64,000 nucleotides of DNA from assembly GCA_958298945.1 (NCBI GenBank), contig OY282608.1, forward strand, positions 18,205,933 to 18,269,932, read 5' to 3'. The notes under the pieces were generated by a model. That model ran no database searches. It was given only the letters and a program-made list of their open reading frames with translations, and was not told the origin of the DNA. Both the position numbers and the translations under genes were made by a program. Shown piece after piece: positions 40,985-54,420 of this stretch. How positions within the stretch are numbered: position 1 is the stretch's first letter; each line of letters starts with the position of its first letter. This DNA is from Atherix ibis. Its lineage: Eukaryota; Arthropoda; Insecta; Diptera; Athericidae.

Positions 40985-43900
40985 AAACCAACAAACCAAC
41001 AAACCAACAAACCAACAAACCAACAAACCAACAAGCCAACAAACCAACAAACCAACAAGCCAACAAGCCAACAAACCAACAAACCAACAAGCCAACAAAC
41101 GAACAAGCCAACAAACCAACAAAGCAACAAACCAAGTAACCAAAAAGCCAACAAACTAACAAACCAACAAGTCAACAAGCCAACAAACCAACAAACCAAC
41201 AAAGCAACAAGCCAACAAGCCAACAAACCAACAAACCAACAAGCCAACAAACCAACAAACCAACAAACCAACAAGCCAACAAACCAACAAACAAATAAAC
41301 CAACAAACCAACAAACCAACAAACCAACAAACCAACAAACCAACAAACCAACAAACCAAAAAACCAACAAACCAACAAACCAACAAGCCAACAAGCCAAC
41401 AAACCAACAAACCAACAAGCCAACAAGCCAACAAACCAACAAACCAACAAGCCAACAAATCAACAAACCAACAAACCAACAAGCCAACAAACCAACAAAC
41501 AAATAAACCAACAAACCAAAAAACCAACAAACCAACAAACCAACAAACCAACAAACCAACAAACCAACAAACCAACAAACCAACAAACCAACAAACCAAC
41601 AAGCTAACAAGCCAACAAACCAACAAACCAACAAACCAACAAACCAACAAACCAACAAACCAACAAACCAGCAAGCCAACAAACCAACAAACCAACAAGC
41701 CAACAAGCCAACAAACCAACAAACCAACAAACCAACAAGCCAACAAACCAAAAAACCAAAAAACCAACAAACCAACAAACCAACAAGCAAACAAGCCAAA
41801 AAACCGACAAACCAACAAGCCAACAAACCAACAAACTAAGTAACTAACGAGCCAACAAACCAACAAGCCAACAAGCCAACAAACCAACAAACCAACAAAC
41901 CAGCAAACCAACAAACCAACAAACCAACAAGCCAACAAACCAACAAACCAACAAGCCAACAAACCAACAAACCAACAAGCCAACAAACCAACAAGCCAAC
42001 AAACCAACAAACCAACAAACCAAAAAAACCAACAAACTAACAAACCAACAAACCAACAAACCAACAAACAAACAAGCCAACAAGCCAACAAACCAAAAAA
42101 CTAACAAACCAACAAGCCAACAAACCAACAAACGAACAAGCCAACAAGCCAACAAACCAACAAACCAACAAACCAACAAACCAACAAACGAACAAGCCAA
42201 CAAGCCAACAAACCAACAAACCAACAAAGCAACAAGCCAACAAGCCAACAAGCCAACAAACCAACAAACCAACAAGCCAACAAACCAACAAACCAACAAG
42301 CCAACAAGCCAACAAACCAACAAACCAACAAACCAACAAGCCAACAAACCAACAAACCAAAAAACCAACAAACCAACAAACCAACAAGCAAACAAGCCAA
42401 AAAAACCGACAAACCAACAAGCCAACAAACCAACAAACTAAGTAACTAACGAGCCAACAAACCATCAAGCCAACAAGCCAACAAACCAACAAACCAACAA
42501 ACCAACAAACCAACAAACCAACAAACCAACAAGCCAACAAACCAACAAACCAAAAAACCAACAAACCAACAAACCAACAAGCCAACAAGCTAACAAACCA
42601 ACAAACCAACAAGCCAACAAACCAACAAACCAACAAACCAACAAACTAAGTAATAACAAGCCAACAAACCAACAAACCAACAAGCCAACAAGCCACCAAA
42701 CCAACAAACCAACAAACCAACAAACCAACAAACCAACAAACCAACAAACCAAAAAACCAACAAACCAACAAATCAACAAACCAACAAACCAACAAACCAA
42801 CAAACCAACAAGCCAACAAGCCAACAAACAAACAAACCAACAAACCAACAAGCCAACAAACCAACAAGCCAACAAACCAACAAACCAAGCAACCAAAAAG
42901 CCAACAAACTAACAAACCAACAAGCCAACAAGCCAACAAACCAACAAACCAACAAAGCAACAAGCCAACAAGCCAACAAACCAACAAACCAACAAGCCAA
43001 CAAACCAACAAACCAACAAACCAACAAACCAACAAACCAACAAACCAACAAACCAACAAACCAACAAGCCAACAAGCCAACAAGCCAACAAGCCAACAAA
43101 CCAACAAACCAACAAACCAACAAACCAACAAGCCAACAAACCAACAAACCAACAAGCCAACAAACCAACAAACCAACAAGCCAACAAACCAACAAGCCAA
43201 CAAACCAACAAACCAAAAAAACCAACAAACTAATAAACCAACAAACCAACAAACCAACAAACGAACAAGCCAACAAGCCAACAAACTAACAAGCCAACTA
43301 ACCAACAAGCCAACAAACCAACAAACGAACAAGCCAACAAGCCAACAAACCAACAAACCAACAAACCAACAAACCAACAAACCAACAAACGAACAAGCCA
43401 ACAAGCCAACAAACCAACAAACCAACAAACCAACAAACCAACAAACCAACAAACGAACAAGCCAACAAGCCAACAAACCAACAAACCAACAAACCAACAA
43501 GCCAACAAACCAACAAGCCAACAAACCAACAAACCAACAAACCAAGTAACCAAAAAGCCAACAAACCAACAAACCAACAAGCCAACAAGCCAACAAACCA
43601 ACAAACCAACAAACCAACAAGCCAACAAACCAACAAACCAACAAGCCAACAAACCAACAAACCAACAAACCAACAAACCAATAAACCAACAAACCAAGTA
43701 ACCAAAAAGCCAACAAACTAACAAACCAACAAGTGAACAAGCCAACAAACCAACAATCCAACAAAGCAACAAGCCAACAAGCCAACAAACCAACAAACCA
43801 ACAAGCCAACAAACCAACAAACCAACAAGCCAACAAGCCAACAAACCAACAAACCAACAAACCAACAAGCCAACAAGTCAACAAACCAACAAACCAACAA

Positions 43901-45820
43901 AGCAACTAGCCAACAAGCCAACAAACCAACAAGCAAACAAGCCAAAAAACCGGCAAACCAACAAACAAACAAACCAACAAACTAAGTAACTAACGAGCCA
44001 ACAAACCAACAAACCAACAAACCAACAAACCAACAAACCAATAAACCAAAAAACCAACAAACCAACAAACCAACAAAACAACAAGCCAACAAGCCAACAA
44101 GCCAACAAACCAACAAACCAACAAACCAACAAGCCAACAAACCAACAAACCAAAAAACCAACAAACCAACAAACCAACAAGCCAACAAGCCAACAAACCA
44201 ACAAACCAACAAACAAACAAGCCAACAAACTAACAAGCCAACAAACCAACAAACCAAATAACCAAAACGGCAACAAACTAACAAACCAACAAGCCAACAA
44301 GCCAACAAACCAACAAACCAACAAAGCAACAAGCCAACAAGCCAACAAACCAACAAACCAACAAGCCAGCAAACCAACAAACCAACAAACCAACAAACCA
44401 ACAAACCAACAAACCAACAAACCAACAAACCAACAAATCAACAAACCAACAAACCAACAAACCAACAAACCAACAAGCCAACAAACCAACAAACCAAAAA
44501 ACCAACAAACCAACAAACCAACAAGCCAACAAGCTAACAAACAACAAACCAACAAGCCAACAAGCTAACAAACCAACAAGCCAACAAACCAACAAACCAA
44601 CAAACCAACAAACCAACAAACCAACAAACCAATAAACCAACAAACCAAAAAACCAACAAACCAACAAACCAACAAACCAACAAACCAACGAACCAACAAG
44701 CCAACAAACCAACAAACCAACAAACCAACAAACCAACAAGCCAACAAACCAACACGCCAACAAACCAACAAACCAACAAACCAAGTAACCAAAAAGCCAA
44801 CAAACTAACAAACCAATAAGCCAAAAAGCCAACAAACCAACAAACCAACAAACCAACAAACCAACGAACCAACAAGCCAACAAACCAACAAACCAACAAA
44901 CCAACAAACCAACAAACCAACAAACCAACACGCCAACAAACCAACAAACCAACAAACCAAGTAACCAAAAAGCCAACAAACTAACAAACCAATAAGCCAA
45001 AAAGCCAACAAACCAACAAACCAACAAAGCAACAAGCCAACAAGCCAACAAACCAACGAACCAACAAGCCAACAAACCAACAAACCAACAAGCCAACAAG
45101 CCAACAAACCAACAAACCAACAAACCAACAAGCCAACAAACCAACAAACCAACAAGCCAACAAACCAACAAACCAACAAGCCAACAAACCAACAAGCCAA
45201 CAAACCAACAAACCAACAAACCAAAAAAACCAACAAACTAACAAACCAACAAACCAACAAACCAACAAACGAACAAGCCAACAAGCCAACAAACCAACAA
45301 ACTAACAAACCAACAAGCCAACAAACCAACAAACGAACAAGCCAACAAGCCAACAAACCAACAAACCAACAAACCAACAAACCAACAAACGAACAAGCCA
45401 ACAAGCCAACAAACCAACAAACCAACAAAGCAACAAGCCAACAAGCCAACAAACCAACAAGCCAACAAACCAACAAACCAACAAGCCAACAAGCCAACAA
45501 ACCAACAAACCAACAAACCAACAAGCCAACAAACCAACAAACCAAAAAACCAACAAACCAACAAACCAACAAGCAAACAAGCCAAAAAAACCGACAAACC
45601 AACAAGCCAACAAACCAACAAACTAAGTAACTAACGAGCCAACAAACCATCAAGCCAACAAGCCAACAAACCAACAAACCAACAAACCAACAAACCAACA
45701 AACCAACAAACCAACAAACCAACAAGCCAACAAACCAACAAACCAAAAAACCAACAAACCAACAAACCAACAAGCCAACAAGCTAATAAACCAACAAACC
45801 AACAAGCCAACAAACCAACA
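40985..45820 (+). repeat. 4.6-4.8 kb tandem duplication, copy 2
   Basis: Abuts copy 1. It carries a phase shift ctaagtaataacaag near 42649 that is absent at the equivalent place of copy 1 but present near 24255, so this variant was exchanged between distant parts of the array or lost from copy 1. Confidence 0.8.
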
Positions 45821-46874
45821 AACCAACAAACTAAGTAACCAACAAGCCAACAAACCAACAAACCAACAAGCCAACAAGCCAACAAACCAACAAACCAACA
45901 AACCAACAAACCAACAAACCAACAAACCAACAAACCAACAAACCAAAAAACCAACAAACCAACAAATCAACAAACCAACAAACCAACAAACCAACAAACC
46001 AACAAGCCAACAAGCCAACAAACAAACAAACCAACAAACCAACAAGCCAACAAACCAACAAGCCAACAAACCAACAAACCAAGCAACCAAAAAGCCAACA
46101 AACTAACAAACCAACAAGCCAACAAGCCAACAAACCAACAAACCAACAAAGCAACAAGCCAACAAGCCAACAAACCAACAAACCAACAAGCCAACAAACC
46201 AACAAACCAACAAACCAACAAACCAACAAACCAACAAACCAACAAACCAACAAGCCAACAAGCCAACAAGCCAACAAGCCAACAAACCAACAAACCAACA
46301 AACCAAAAAACCAAAAAACCAACAAACCAACAAACCAACAAACCAACAAACCAACAAACCAACAAACCAACAAACCAACAAACCAACAAGCCAACAAACG
46401 AACAAACCAACAAACTAACAAACCAACAAGCCAACAAACCAACAAACCAACAAGCCAACAAACCAACAAACCAACAAACTAACAAGCCAACAAACCAACA
46501 AACCAACAAGCCAACAAGCCAACAAACCAACAAACCAACAAGCCAACAAACCAACAAGCCAACAAACCAACAAGCCAACAAACCAACAAACCAACAAACC
46601 AACAAGCCAACAAACCAACAAACAAATAAACCAACAAACCAACAAACCAACAATCCAACAAACCAACAAACCAACAAACCAAAAAACCAACAAACCAACA
46701 AACCAACAAGCCAACAAGCCAACAAGCCAACAAACCAACAAACCAACAAGCCAACAAGCCAACAAACCAACAAACCAACTAGCCAACAAATCAACAAACC
46801 AACAAACCAACAAGCCAACAAACCAACAAACAAATAAACCAACAAACCAAAAAACCAACAAACCAACAAACCAA

Positions 46875-48110
46875 CAAACCAACAAACCAACAAACCAACA
46901 AACCAACAAACCAACAAACCAACAAGCCAACAAACAACAAACCAACAAACCAACAAGCCAACAAACCAACAAGCAAACAAACTACCAAACCAACAAACCA
47001 AGTAACCAAAAAGACAATAAACTAACAACCCAACAAGCCAACAAGCCAACAAACCAACAAACCAACAAAGCAACAAGCAAACAAGCCAACAAACCAACAA
47101 ATAGAACAAGCCAACAAACCAACAAACCAACAAGCCAACAAGCCAACAAACCAACAAGCCAACAAACCAACAAGCCAACAAGCCAACAAGCCAACAAACC
47201 AACAAGCCAACAAGCCAACAAGCCAACAAACCAAAGAGCCAACAACCCAACAAACCAACAAACCAACAAACCAACAAGCCAACAAACCAATAAACCAAAA
47301 AACCAACAAACCAACAAACCAAGTAACCAAAAAGCCATTAAACTAACAAACCAACAAGCCAACAAACCAACAAACCAACAAGCCAACAAGCCAACAAACC
47401 AACAAACCAAAAAGCCAACAAACCAACAAACCAACAAACCAACAAGCCAACAAACCAACACGCCAACAAACCAACAAACCAACAAACCAAGTAACCAAAA
47501 AGCCAACAAACCAACAAGCCAACAAACCAACAAACCAACAAGCCAACAAACCAACAAACCAACAAGCCAACAAACCAACAAGCCAACAACAAACCAACAA
47601 ACCAACAAACGAACAAGCCAACAAGCCAACAAACCAACAAACCAACAAACCAACAAGCCAACAAACCAACAAGCCAACAAACCAACAAACCAACAAACCA
47701 AGTAACCAAAAAGCCAACAAACCAACAAACCAACAAGCCAACAAGCCAACAAACCAACAAACCAACAAACCAACAAGCCAACAAACCAACAAACCAACAA
47801 GCCAACAAACCAACAAACCAACAAACCAACAAACCAATAAACCAACAAACCAAGTAACCAAAAAGCCAACAAACTAACAAACCAACAAGTGAACAAGCCA
47901 ACAAACCAACAAACCAACAAAGCAACAAGCCAACAAGCCAACAAACCAACAAACCAACAAGCCAACAAACCAACAAACCAACAAGCCAACAAGCCAACAA
48001 ACCAACAAACCAACAAACCAACAAGCCAACAAACCAACAAACCAAAAAACCAACAAACCAACAAACCAACAAGCAAACAAGCCAAAAAACCGACAAACCA
48101 ACAAGCCAAC
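46875..48110 (+). repeat. 1236-bp tandem duplication, copy 1
   Basis: ctaccaaa near 46981 and 48217, and the taga site at 47102 and 48338, are 1236 bp apart. The period is not a multiple of 8 because of the phase-shift sites it contains. A rare ccaaagag unit near 47232 is absent from copy 2. Confidence 0.83.
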
Positions 48111-49350
48111 AAACCAACAAACCAACAAACCAACAAACCAACAAACCAACAAACCAACAAGCCAACAAACCAACAAACCAACAAACCAACAAGCCAACAA
48201 ACCAACAAGCAAACAAACTACCAAACCAACAAACCAAGTAACCAAAAAGACAATAAACTAACAACCCAACAAGCCAACAAGCCAACAAACCAACAAACCA
48301 ACAAAGCAACAAGCCAACAAGCCAACAAACCAACAAATAGAACAAGCCAACAAACCAACAAACCAACAAGCCAACAAGCCAACAAACCAACAAGCCAACA
48401 AACCAACAAGCCAACAAGCCAACAAGCCAACAAACCAACAAGCCAACAAGCCAACAAGCCAACAAACCAACAAGCCAACAAGCCAACAAACCAACAAACC
48501 AACAAACCAACAAGCCAACAAACCAATAAACCAAAAAACCAACAAACCAACAAACCAAGTAACCAAAAAGCCATTAAACTAACAAACCAACAAGCCAACA
48601 AACCAACAAACCAACAAGCCAACAAGCCAACAAACCAACAAACCAACAAGCCAACAAACCAACAAACCAACAAACCAACAAGCCAACAAACCAACACGCC
48701 AACAAACCAACAAACCAACAAACCAAGTAACCAAAAAGCCAACAAACCAACAAGCCAACAAACCAACAAACCAACAAGCCAACAAACCAACAAACCAACA
48801 AGCCAACAAACCAACAAGCCAACAACAAACCAACAAACCAACAAACGAACAAGCCAACAAGCCAACAAACCAACAAACCAACAAACCAACAAGCCAACAA
48901 ACCAACAAGCCAACAAACCAACAAACCAACAAACCAAGTAACCAAAAAGCCAACAAACCAACAAACCAACAAGCCAACAAGCCAACAAACCAACAAACCA
49001 ACAAACCAACAAGCCAACAAACCAACAAACCAACAAGCCAACAAACCAACAAACCAACAAACCAACAAACCAATAAACCAACAAACCAAGTAACCAAAAA
49101 GCCAACAAACTAACAAACCAACAAGTGAACAAGCCAACAAACCAACAAACCAACAAAGCAACAAGCCAACAAGCCAACAAACCAACAAACCAACAAGCCA
49201 ACAAACCAACAAACCAACAAGCCAACAAGCCAACAAACCAACAAACCAACAAACCAACAAGCCAACAAACCAACAAACCAAAAAACCAACAAACCAACAA
49301 ACCAACAAGCAAACAAGCCAAAAAACCGACAAACCAACAAGCCAACAAAC
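48111..49350 (+). repeat. 1236-bp tandem duplication, copy 2
   Basis: Ends at about 49350, where it meets ccaacgaa-ctaagtaa instead of the plain units of copy 1. It contains the triplet slip gccaacaacaaacc near 48822. Confidence 0.82.
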
Positions 49351-50079
49351 CAACGAACTAAGTAACTAACGAGCCAACAAACCAACAAGCCAACAAGCCA
49401 ACAAACCAACAAACCAACAAACCAAGAAACCAACAAACCAACAAACCAACAAACCAATAAACCAAAAAACCAACAAACCAACAAACCAACAAAACAACAA
49501 GCCAACAAGCCAACAAGCCAACAAACCAACAAACCAACAAACCAACAAGCCAACAAACCAACAAACCAAAAAACCAACAAACCTACAAACCAACAAGCCA
49601 ACAAGCCAACAAACCAACAAACAAACAAGCCAACAAACTAACAAGCCAACAAACCAAATAACCAAAACGGCAACAAACTAACAAACCAACAAGCCAACAA
49701 GCCAACAAACCAACAAACCAACAAAGCAACAAGCCAACAAGCCAACAAACCAACAAACCAACAAGCCAGCAAACCAACAAACCAACAAACCAACAAACCA
49801 ACAAACCAACAAACCAACAAACCAACAAACCAACAAACCAACAAACCAACAAATCAACAAACTAACAAACCAACAAACCAACAAGCCAACAAACCAACAA
49901 ACCAAAAAACCAACAAACCAACAAACCAACAAGCCAACAAGCTAACAAACCAACAAACCAACAAGCCAACAAGCTAACAAACCAACAAGCCAACAAGCCA
50001 ACAAACCAACAAACCAACAAACCAACAAACCAACAAACCAATAAACCAACAAACCAAAAAACCAACAAACCAACAAACC

Positions 50080-50370
50080 AACAAACCAACAAACCAACGA
50101 ACCAACAAGCCAACAAACCAACAAACCAACAAACCAACAAGCCAACAAACCAACACGCCAACAAACCAACAAACCAACAAACCAAGTAACCAAAAAGCCA
50201 ACAAACTAACAAACCAATAAGCCAAAAAGCCAACAAACCAACAAACCAACAAACCAACAAACCAACAGGCCAACAAACCAACACGCCAACAAACCAACAA
50301 ACCAACAAACCAAGTAACCAAAAATCCAACAAACTAACAAACCAATAAGCCAAAAAGACAACAAACCAAC
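50080..50370 (+). repeat. Short higher-order repeat, two copies (128 bp)
   Basis: ccaacacg has its g at 50157 and 50285, 128 bp (16 octamers) apart, the shortest form seen. It is preceded by ccaacagg in the second copy, and the anchor that follows ends ccaaaaat instead of ccaaaaag. The same shortened pair with the same changes is at 55640 and 55768. Confidence 0.78.
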
Positions 50371-51629
50371 AAACCAACAAAGCAACAAGCCAACAAGCCA
50401 ACAAACCAACGAACCAACAAGCCAACAAACCAACAAACCAACAAGCCAACAAGCCAACAAACCAACAAACCAACAAGCGAACAAACCAACAAACCAACAA
50501 GCCAACAAACCAACAAACCAACAAGCCAACAAACCAACAAGCCAACAAACCAACAAACCAACAAACCAAAAAAACTAACAAACTAACGACCCAACAAACC
50601 AACAAACCAACAAACGAACAAGCCAACAAGCCAACAAACCAACAAACTAACAAACCAACAAGCCAACAAACCAACAAACGAACAAGCCAACAAGCCAACA
50701 AACCAACAAACCAACAAACCAACAAACCAACAAACGAACAAGCCAACAAGCCAACAAACCAACAAACCAACAAAGCAACAAGCCAACAAGCCAACAAGCC
50801 AACAAGCCAACAAACCAACAAACCAACAAGCCAACAAACCAACAAACCAACAAGCCAACAAGCCAACAAACCAACAAACCAACAAACCAACAAGCCAACA
50901 AACCAACAAACCAAAAAACCAACAAACCAACAAACCAACAAGCAAACAAGCCAACAAACCAACAAACCAACAAACCAACAAACCAACAAACCAACAAACC
51001 AATAAACCAAAAAACCAACAAACCAATAAACCAACAAAACAACAAGCCAACAAGCCAACAAGCCAACAAACCAACAAACCAACAAACCAACAAGCCAACA
51101 AACCAACAAACCAAAAAACCAACAAACCAACAAACCAACAAGCCAACAAGCCAACAAACCAACAAACCAACAAACAAACAAGCCAACAAACTAACAAGCC
51201 AACAAACCAACAAACCAAATAACCAAAACGGCAACAAACTAACAAACCAACAAGCCAACAAGCCAACAAACCAACAAACCAACAAAGCAACAAGCCAACA
51301 AGCCAACAAACCAACAAACCAACAAGCCAGCAAACCAACAAACCAACAAACCAACAAACCAACAAACCAACAAACCAACAAACCAACAAACCAACAAATC
51401 AACAAACCAACAAACCAACAAACCAACAAGCCAACAAACCAACAAACCAAAAAACCAACAAACCAACAAACCAACAAGCCAACAAGCTAACAAACAACAA
51501 ACCAACAAGCCAACAAGCTAACAAACCAACAAGCCAACAAGCCAACAAACCAACAAACCAACAAACCAACAAACCAACAAACCAATAAACCAACAAACCA
51601 AAAAACCAACAAACCAACAAACCAACAAA

Positions 51630-51970
51630 CCAACAAACCAACGAACCAACAAGCCAACAAACCAACAAACCAACAAACCAACAAACCAACAAGCCAACAA
51701 ACCAACACGCCAACAAACCAACAAACCAACAAACCAAGTAACGAAAAAGCCAACAAACTAACAAACCAATAAGCCAAAAAGCCAACAAACCAACAAACCA
51801 ACAAACCAACAAACCAACGAACCAACAAGCCAACAAACCAACAAACCAACAAACCAACAAACCAACAAGCCAACAAACCAACACGCCAACAAACCAACAA
51901 ACCAACAAACCAAGTAACCAAAAAGCCAACAAACTAACAAACCAATAAGCCAAAAAGCCAACAAACCAAC
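51630..51970 (+). repeat. Short higher-order repeat, two copies (176 bp)
   Basis: ccaacacg has its g at 51709 and 51885. Between them the anchor reads ccaagtaa-cgaaaaag, a private substitution near 51742. The counterpart pair is at 57192 and 57368 (offset 5483 bp) and has the standard anchor. Confidence 0.8.
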
Positions 51971-54420
51971 AAACCAACAAAGCAACAAGCCAACAAGCCA
52001 ACAAACCAACGAACCAACAAGCCAACAAACCAACAAACCAACAAGCCAACAAGCCAACAAACCAACAAACCAACAAACCAACAAGCCAACAAACCAACAA
52101 ACCAACAAGCCAACAAACCAACAAACCAACAAGCCAACAAACCAACAAGCCAACAAACCAACAAACCAACAAACCAAAAAAACCAACAAACTAACAAACC
52201 AACAAACCAACAAACCAACAAACGAACAAGCCAACAAGCCAACAAACCAACAAACTAACAAACCAACAAGCCAACAAACCAACAAACGAACAAGCCAACA
52301 AGCCAACAAACCAACAAACCAACAAACCAACAAACCAACAAACGAACAAGCCAACAAGCCAACAAACCAACAAACCAACAAAGCAACAAGCCAACAAGCC
52401 AACAAACCAACAAGCCAACAAACCAACAAACCAACAAGCCAACAAGCCAACAAACCAACAAACCAACAAACCAACAAGCCAACAAACCAACAAACCAAAA
52501 AACCAACAAACCAACAAACCAACAAGCAAACAAGCCAAAAAAACCGACAAACCAACAAGCCAACAAACCAACAAACTAAGTAACTAACGAGCCAACAAAC
52601 CATCAAGCCAACAAGCCAACAAACCAACAAACCAACAAACCAACAAACCAACAAACCAACAAACCAACAAACCAACAAGCCAACAAACCAACAAACCAAA
52701 AAACCAACAAACCAACAAACCAACAAGCCAACAAGCTAACAAACCAACAAACCAACAAGCCAACAAACCAACAAACCAACAAACTAAGTAACCAACAAGC
52801 CAACAAACCAACAAACCAACAAGCCAACAAGCCAACAAACCAACAAACCAACAAACCAACAAACCAACAAACCAACAAACCAACAAACCAAAAAACCAAC
52901 AAACCAACAAATCAACAAACCAACAAACCAACAAACCAACAAACCAACAAGCCAACAAGCCAACAAACAAACAAACCAACAAACCAACAAGCCAACAAAC
53001 CAACAAGCCAACAAACCAACAAACCAAGCAACCAAAAAGCCAACAAACTAACAAGCCAACAAACCAACAAACCAACAAAGCAACAAGCCAACAAGCCAAC
53101 AAACCAACAAACCAACAAGCCAACAAACCAACAAACCAACAAACCAACAAACCAACAAACCAACAAACCAACAAACCAACAAGCCAACAAGCCAACAAGC
53201 CAACAAGCCAACAAACCAACAAACCAACAAACCAAAAAACCAAAAAACCAACAAACCAACAAACCAACAAACCAACAAACCAACAAACCAACAAACCAAC
53301 AAACCAACAAACCAACAAGCCAACAAACGAACAAACCAACAAACTAACAAACCAACAAGCCAACAAACCAACAAACCAACAAGCCAACAAACCAACAAAC
53401 CAACAAACTAACAAGCCAACAAACCAACAAACCAACAAGCCAACAAGCCAACAAACCAACAAACCAACAAGCCAACAAACCAACAAGCCAACAAACCAAC
53501 AAACCAAGTAACCAAAAAGCCAACAAACTAACAAACCAACAAGTCAACAAGCCAACAAACCAACAAACCAACAAAGCAACAAGCCAACAAGCCAACAAAC
53601 CAACAAACCAACAAGCCAACAAACCAACAAACCAACAAACCAACAAGCCAACAAACCAACAAACAAATAAACCAACAAACCAACAAACCAACAATCCAAC
53701 AAACCAACAAACCAACAAACCAAAAAACCAACAAACCAACAAACCAACAAGCCAACAAGCCAACAAGCCAACAAACCAACAAACCAACAAGCCAACAAGC
53801 CAACAAACCAACAAACCAACTAGCCAACAAATCAACAAACCAACAAACCAACAAGCCAACAAACCAACAAACAAATAAACCAACAAACCAAAAAACCAAC
53901 AAACCAACAAACCAACAAACCAACAAACCAACAAACCAACAAACCAACAAACCAACAAACCAACAAGCCAACAAACCAACAAACCAACAAACCAACAAGC
54001 CAACAAACCAACAAGCAAACAAACTACCAAACCAACAAACCAAGTAACCAAAAAGACAATAAACTAACAACCCAACAAGCCAACAAGCCAACAAACCAAC
54101 AAACCAACAAAGCAACAAGCAAACAAGCCAACAAACCAACAAATAGAACAAGCCAACAAACCAACAAACCAACAAGCCAACAAGCCAACAAACCAACAAG
54201 CCAACAAACCAACAAGCCAACAAGCCAACAAGCCAACAAACCAACAAGCCAACAAGCCAACAAGCCAACAAACCAAAGAGCCAACAACCCAACAAACCAA
54301 CAAACCAACAAACCAACAAGCCAACAAACCAATAAACCAAAAAACCAACAAACCAACAAACCAAGTAACCAAAAAGCCATTAAACTAACAAACCAACAAG
54401 CCAACAAACCAACAAACCAA

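Larger units (their letters stand above)
48960..54420 (+). repeat. 5.46-5.50 kb tandem duplication, copy 1
   Basis: The offset to copy 2 grows left to right: 5459, 5467 (ccaacgaa 49355/54822), 5475, 5483 (about 51.2-52.8 kb), then 5499 (taga 54144/59643). Each 8-bp step is one octamer gained. The exact right edge is blurred, because at about 54.33 kb the copies diverge at a ccaataaa unit. Confidence 0.82.
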
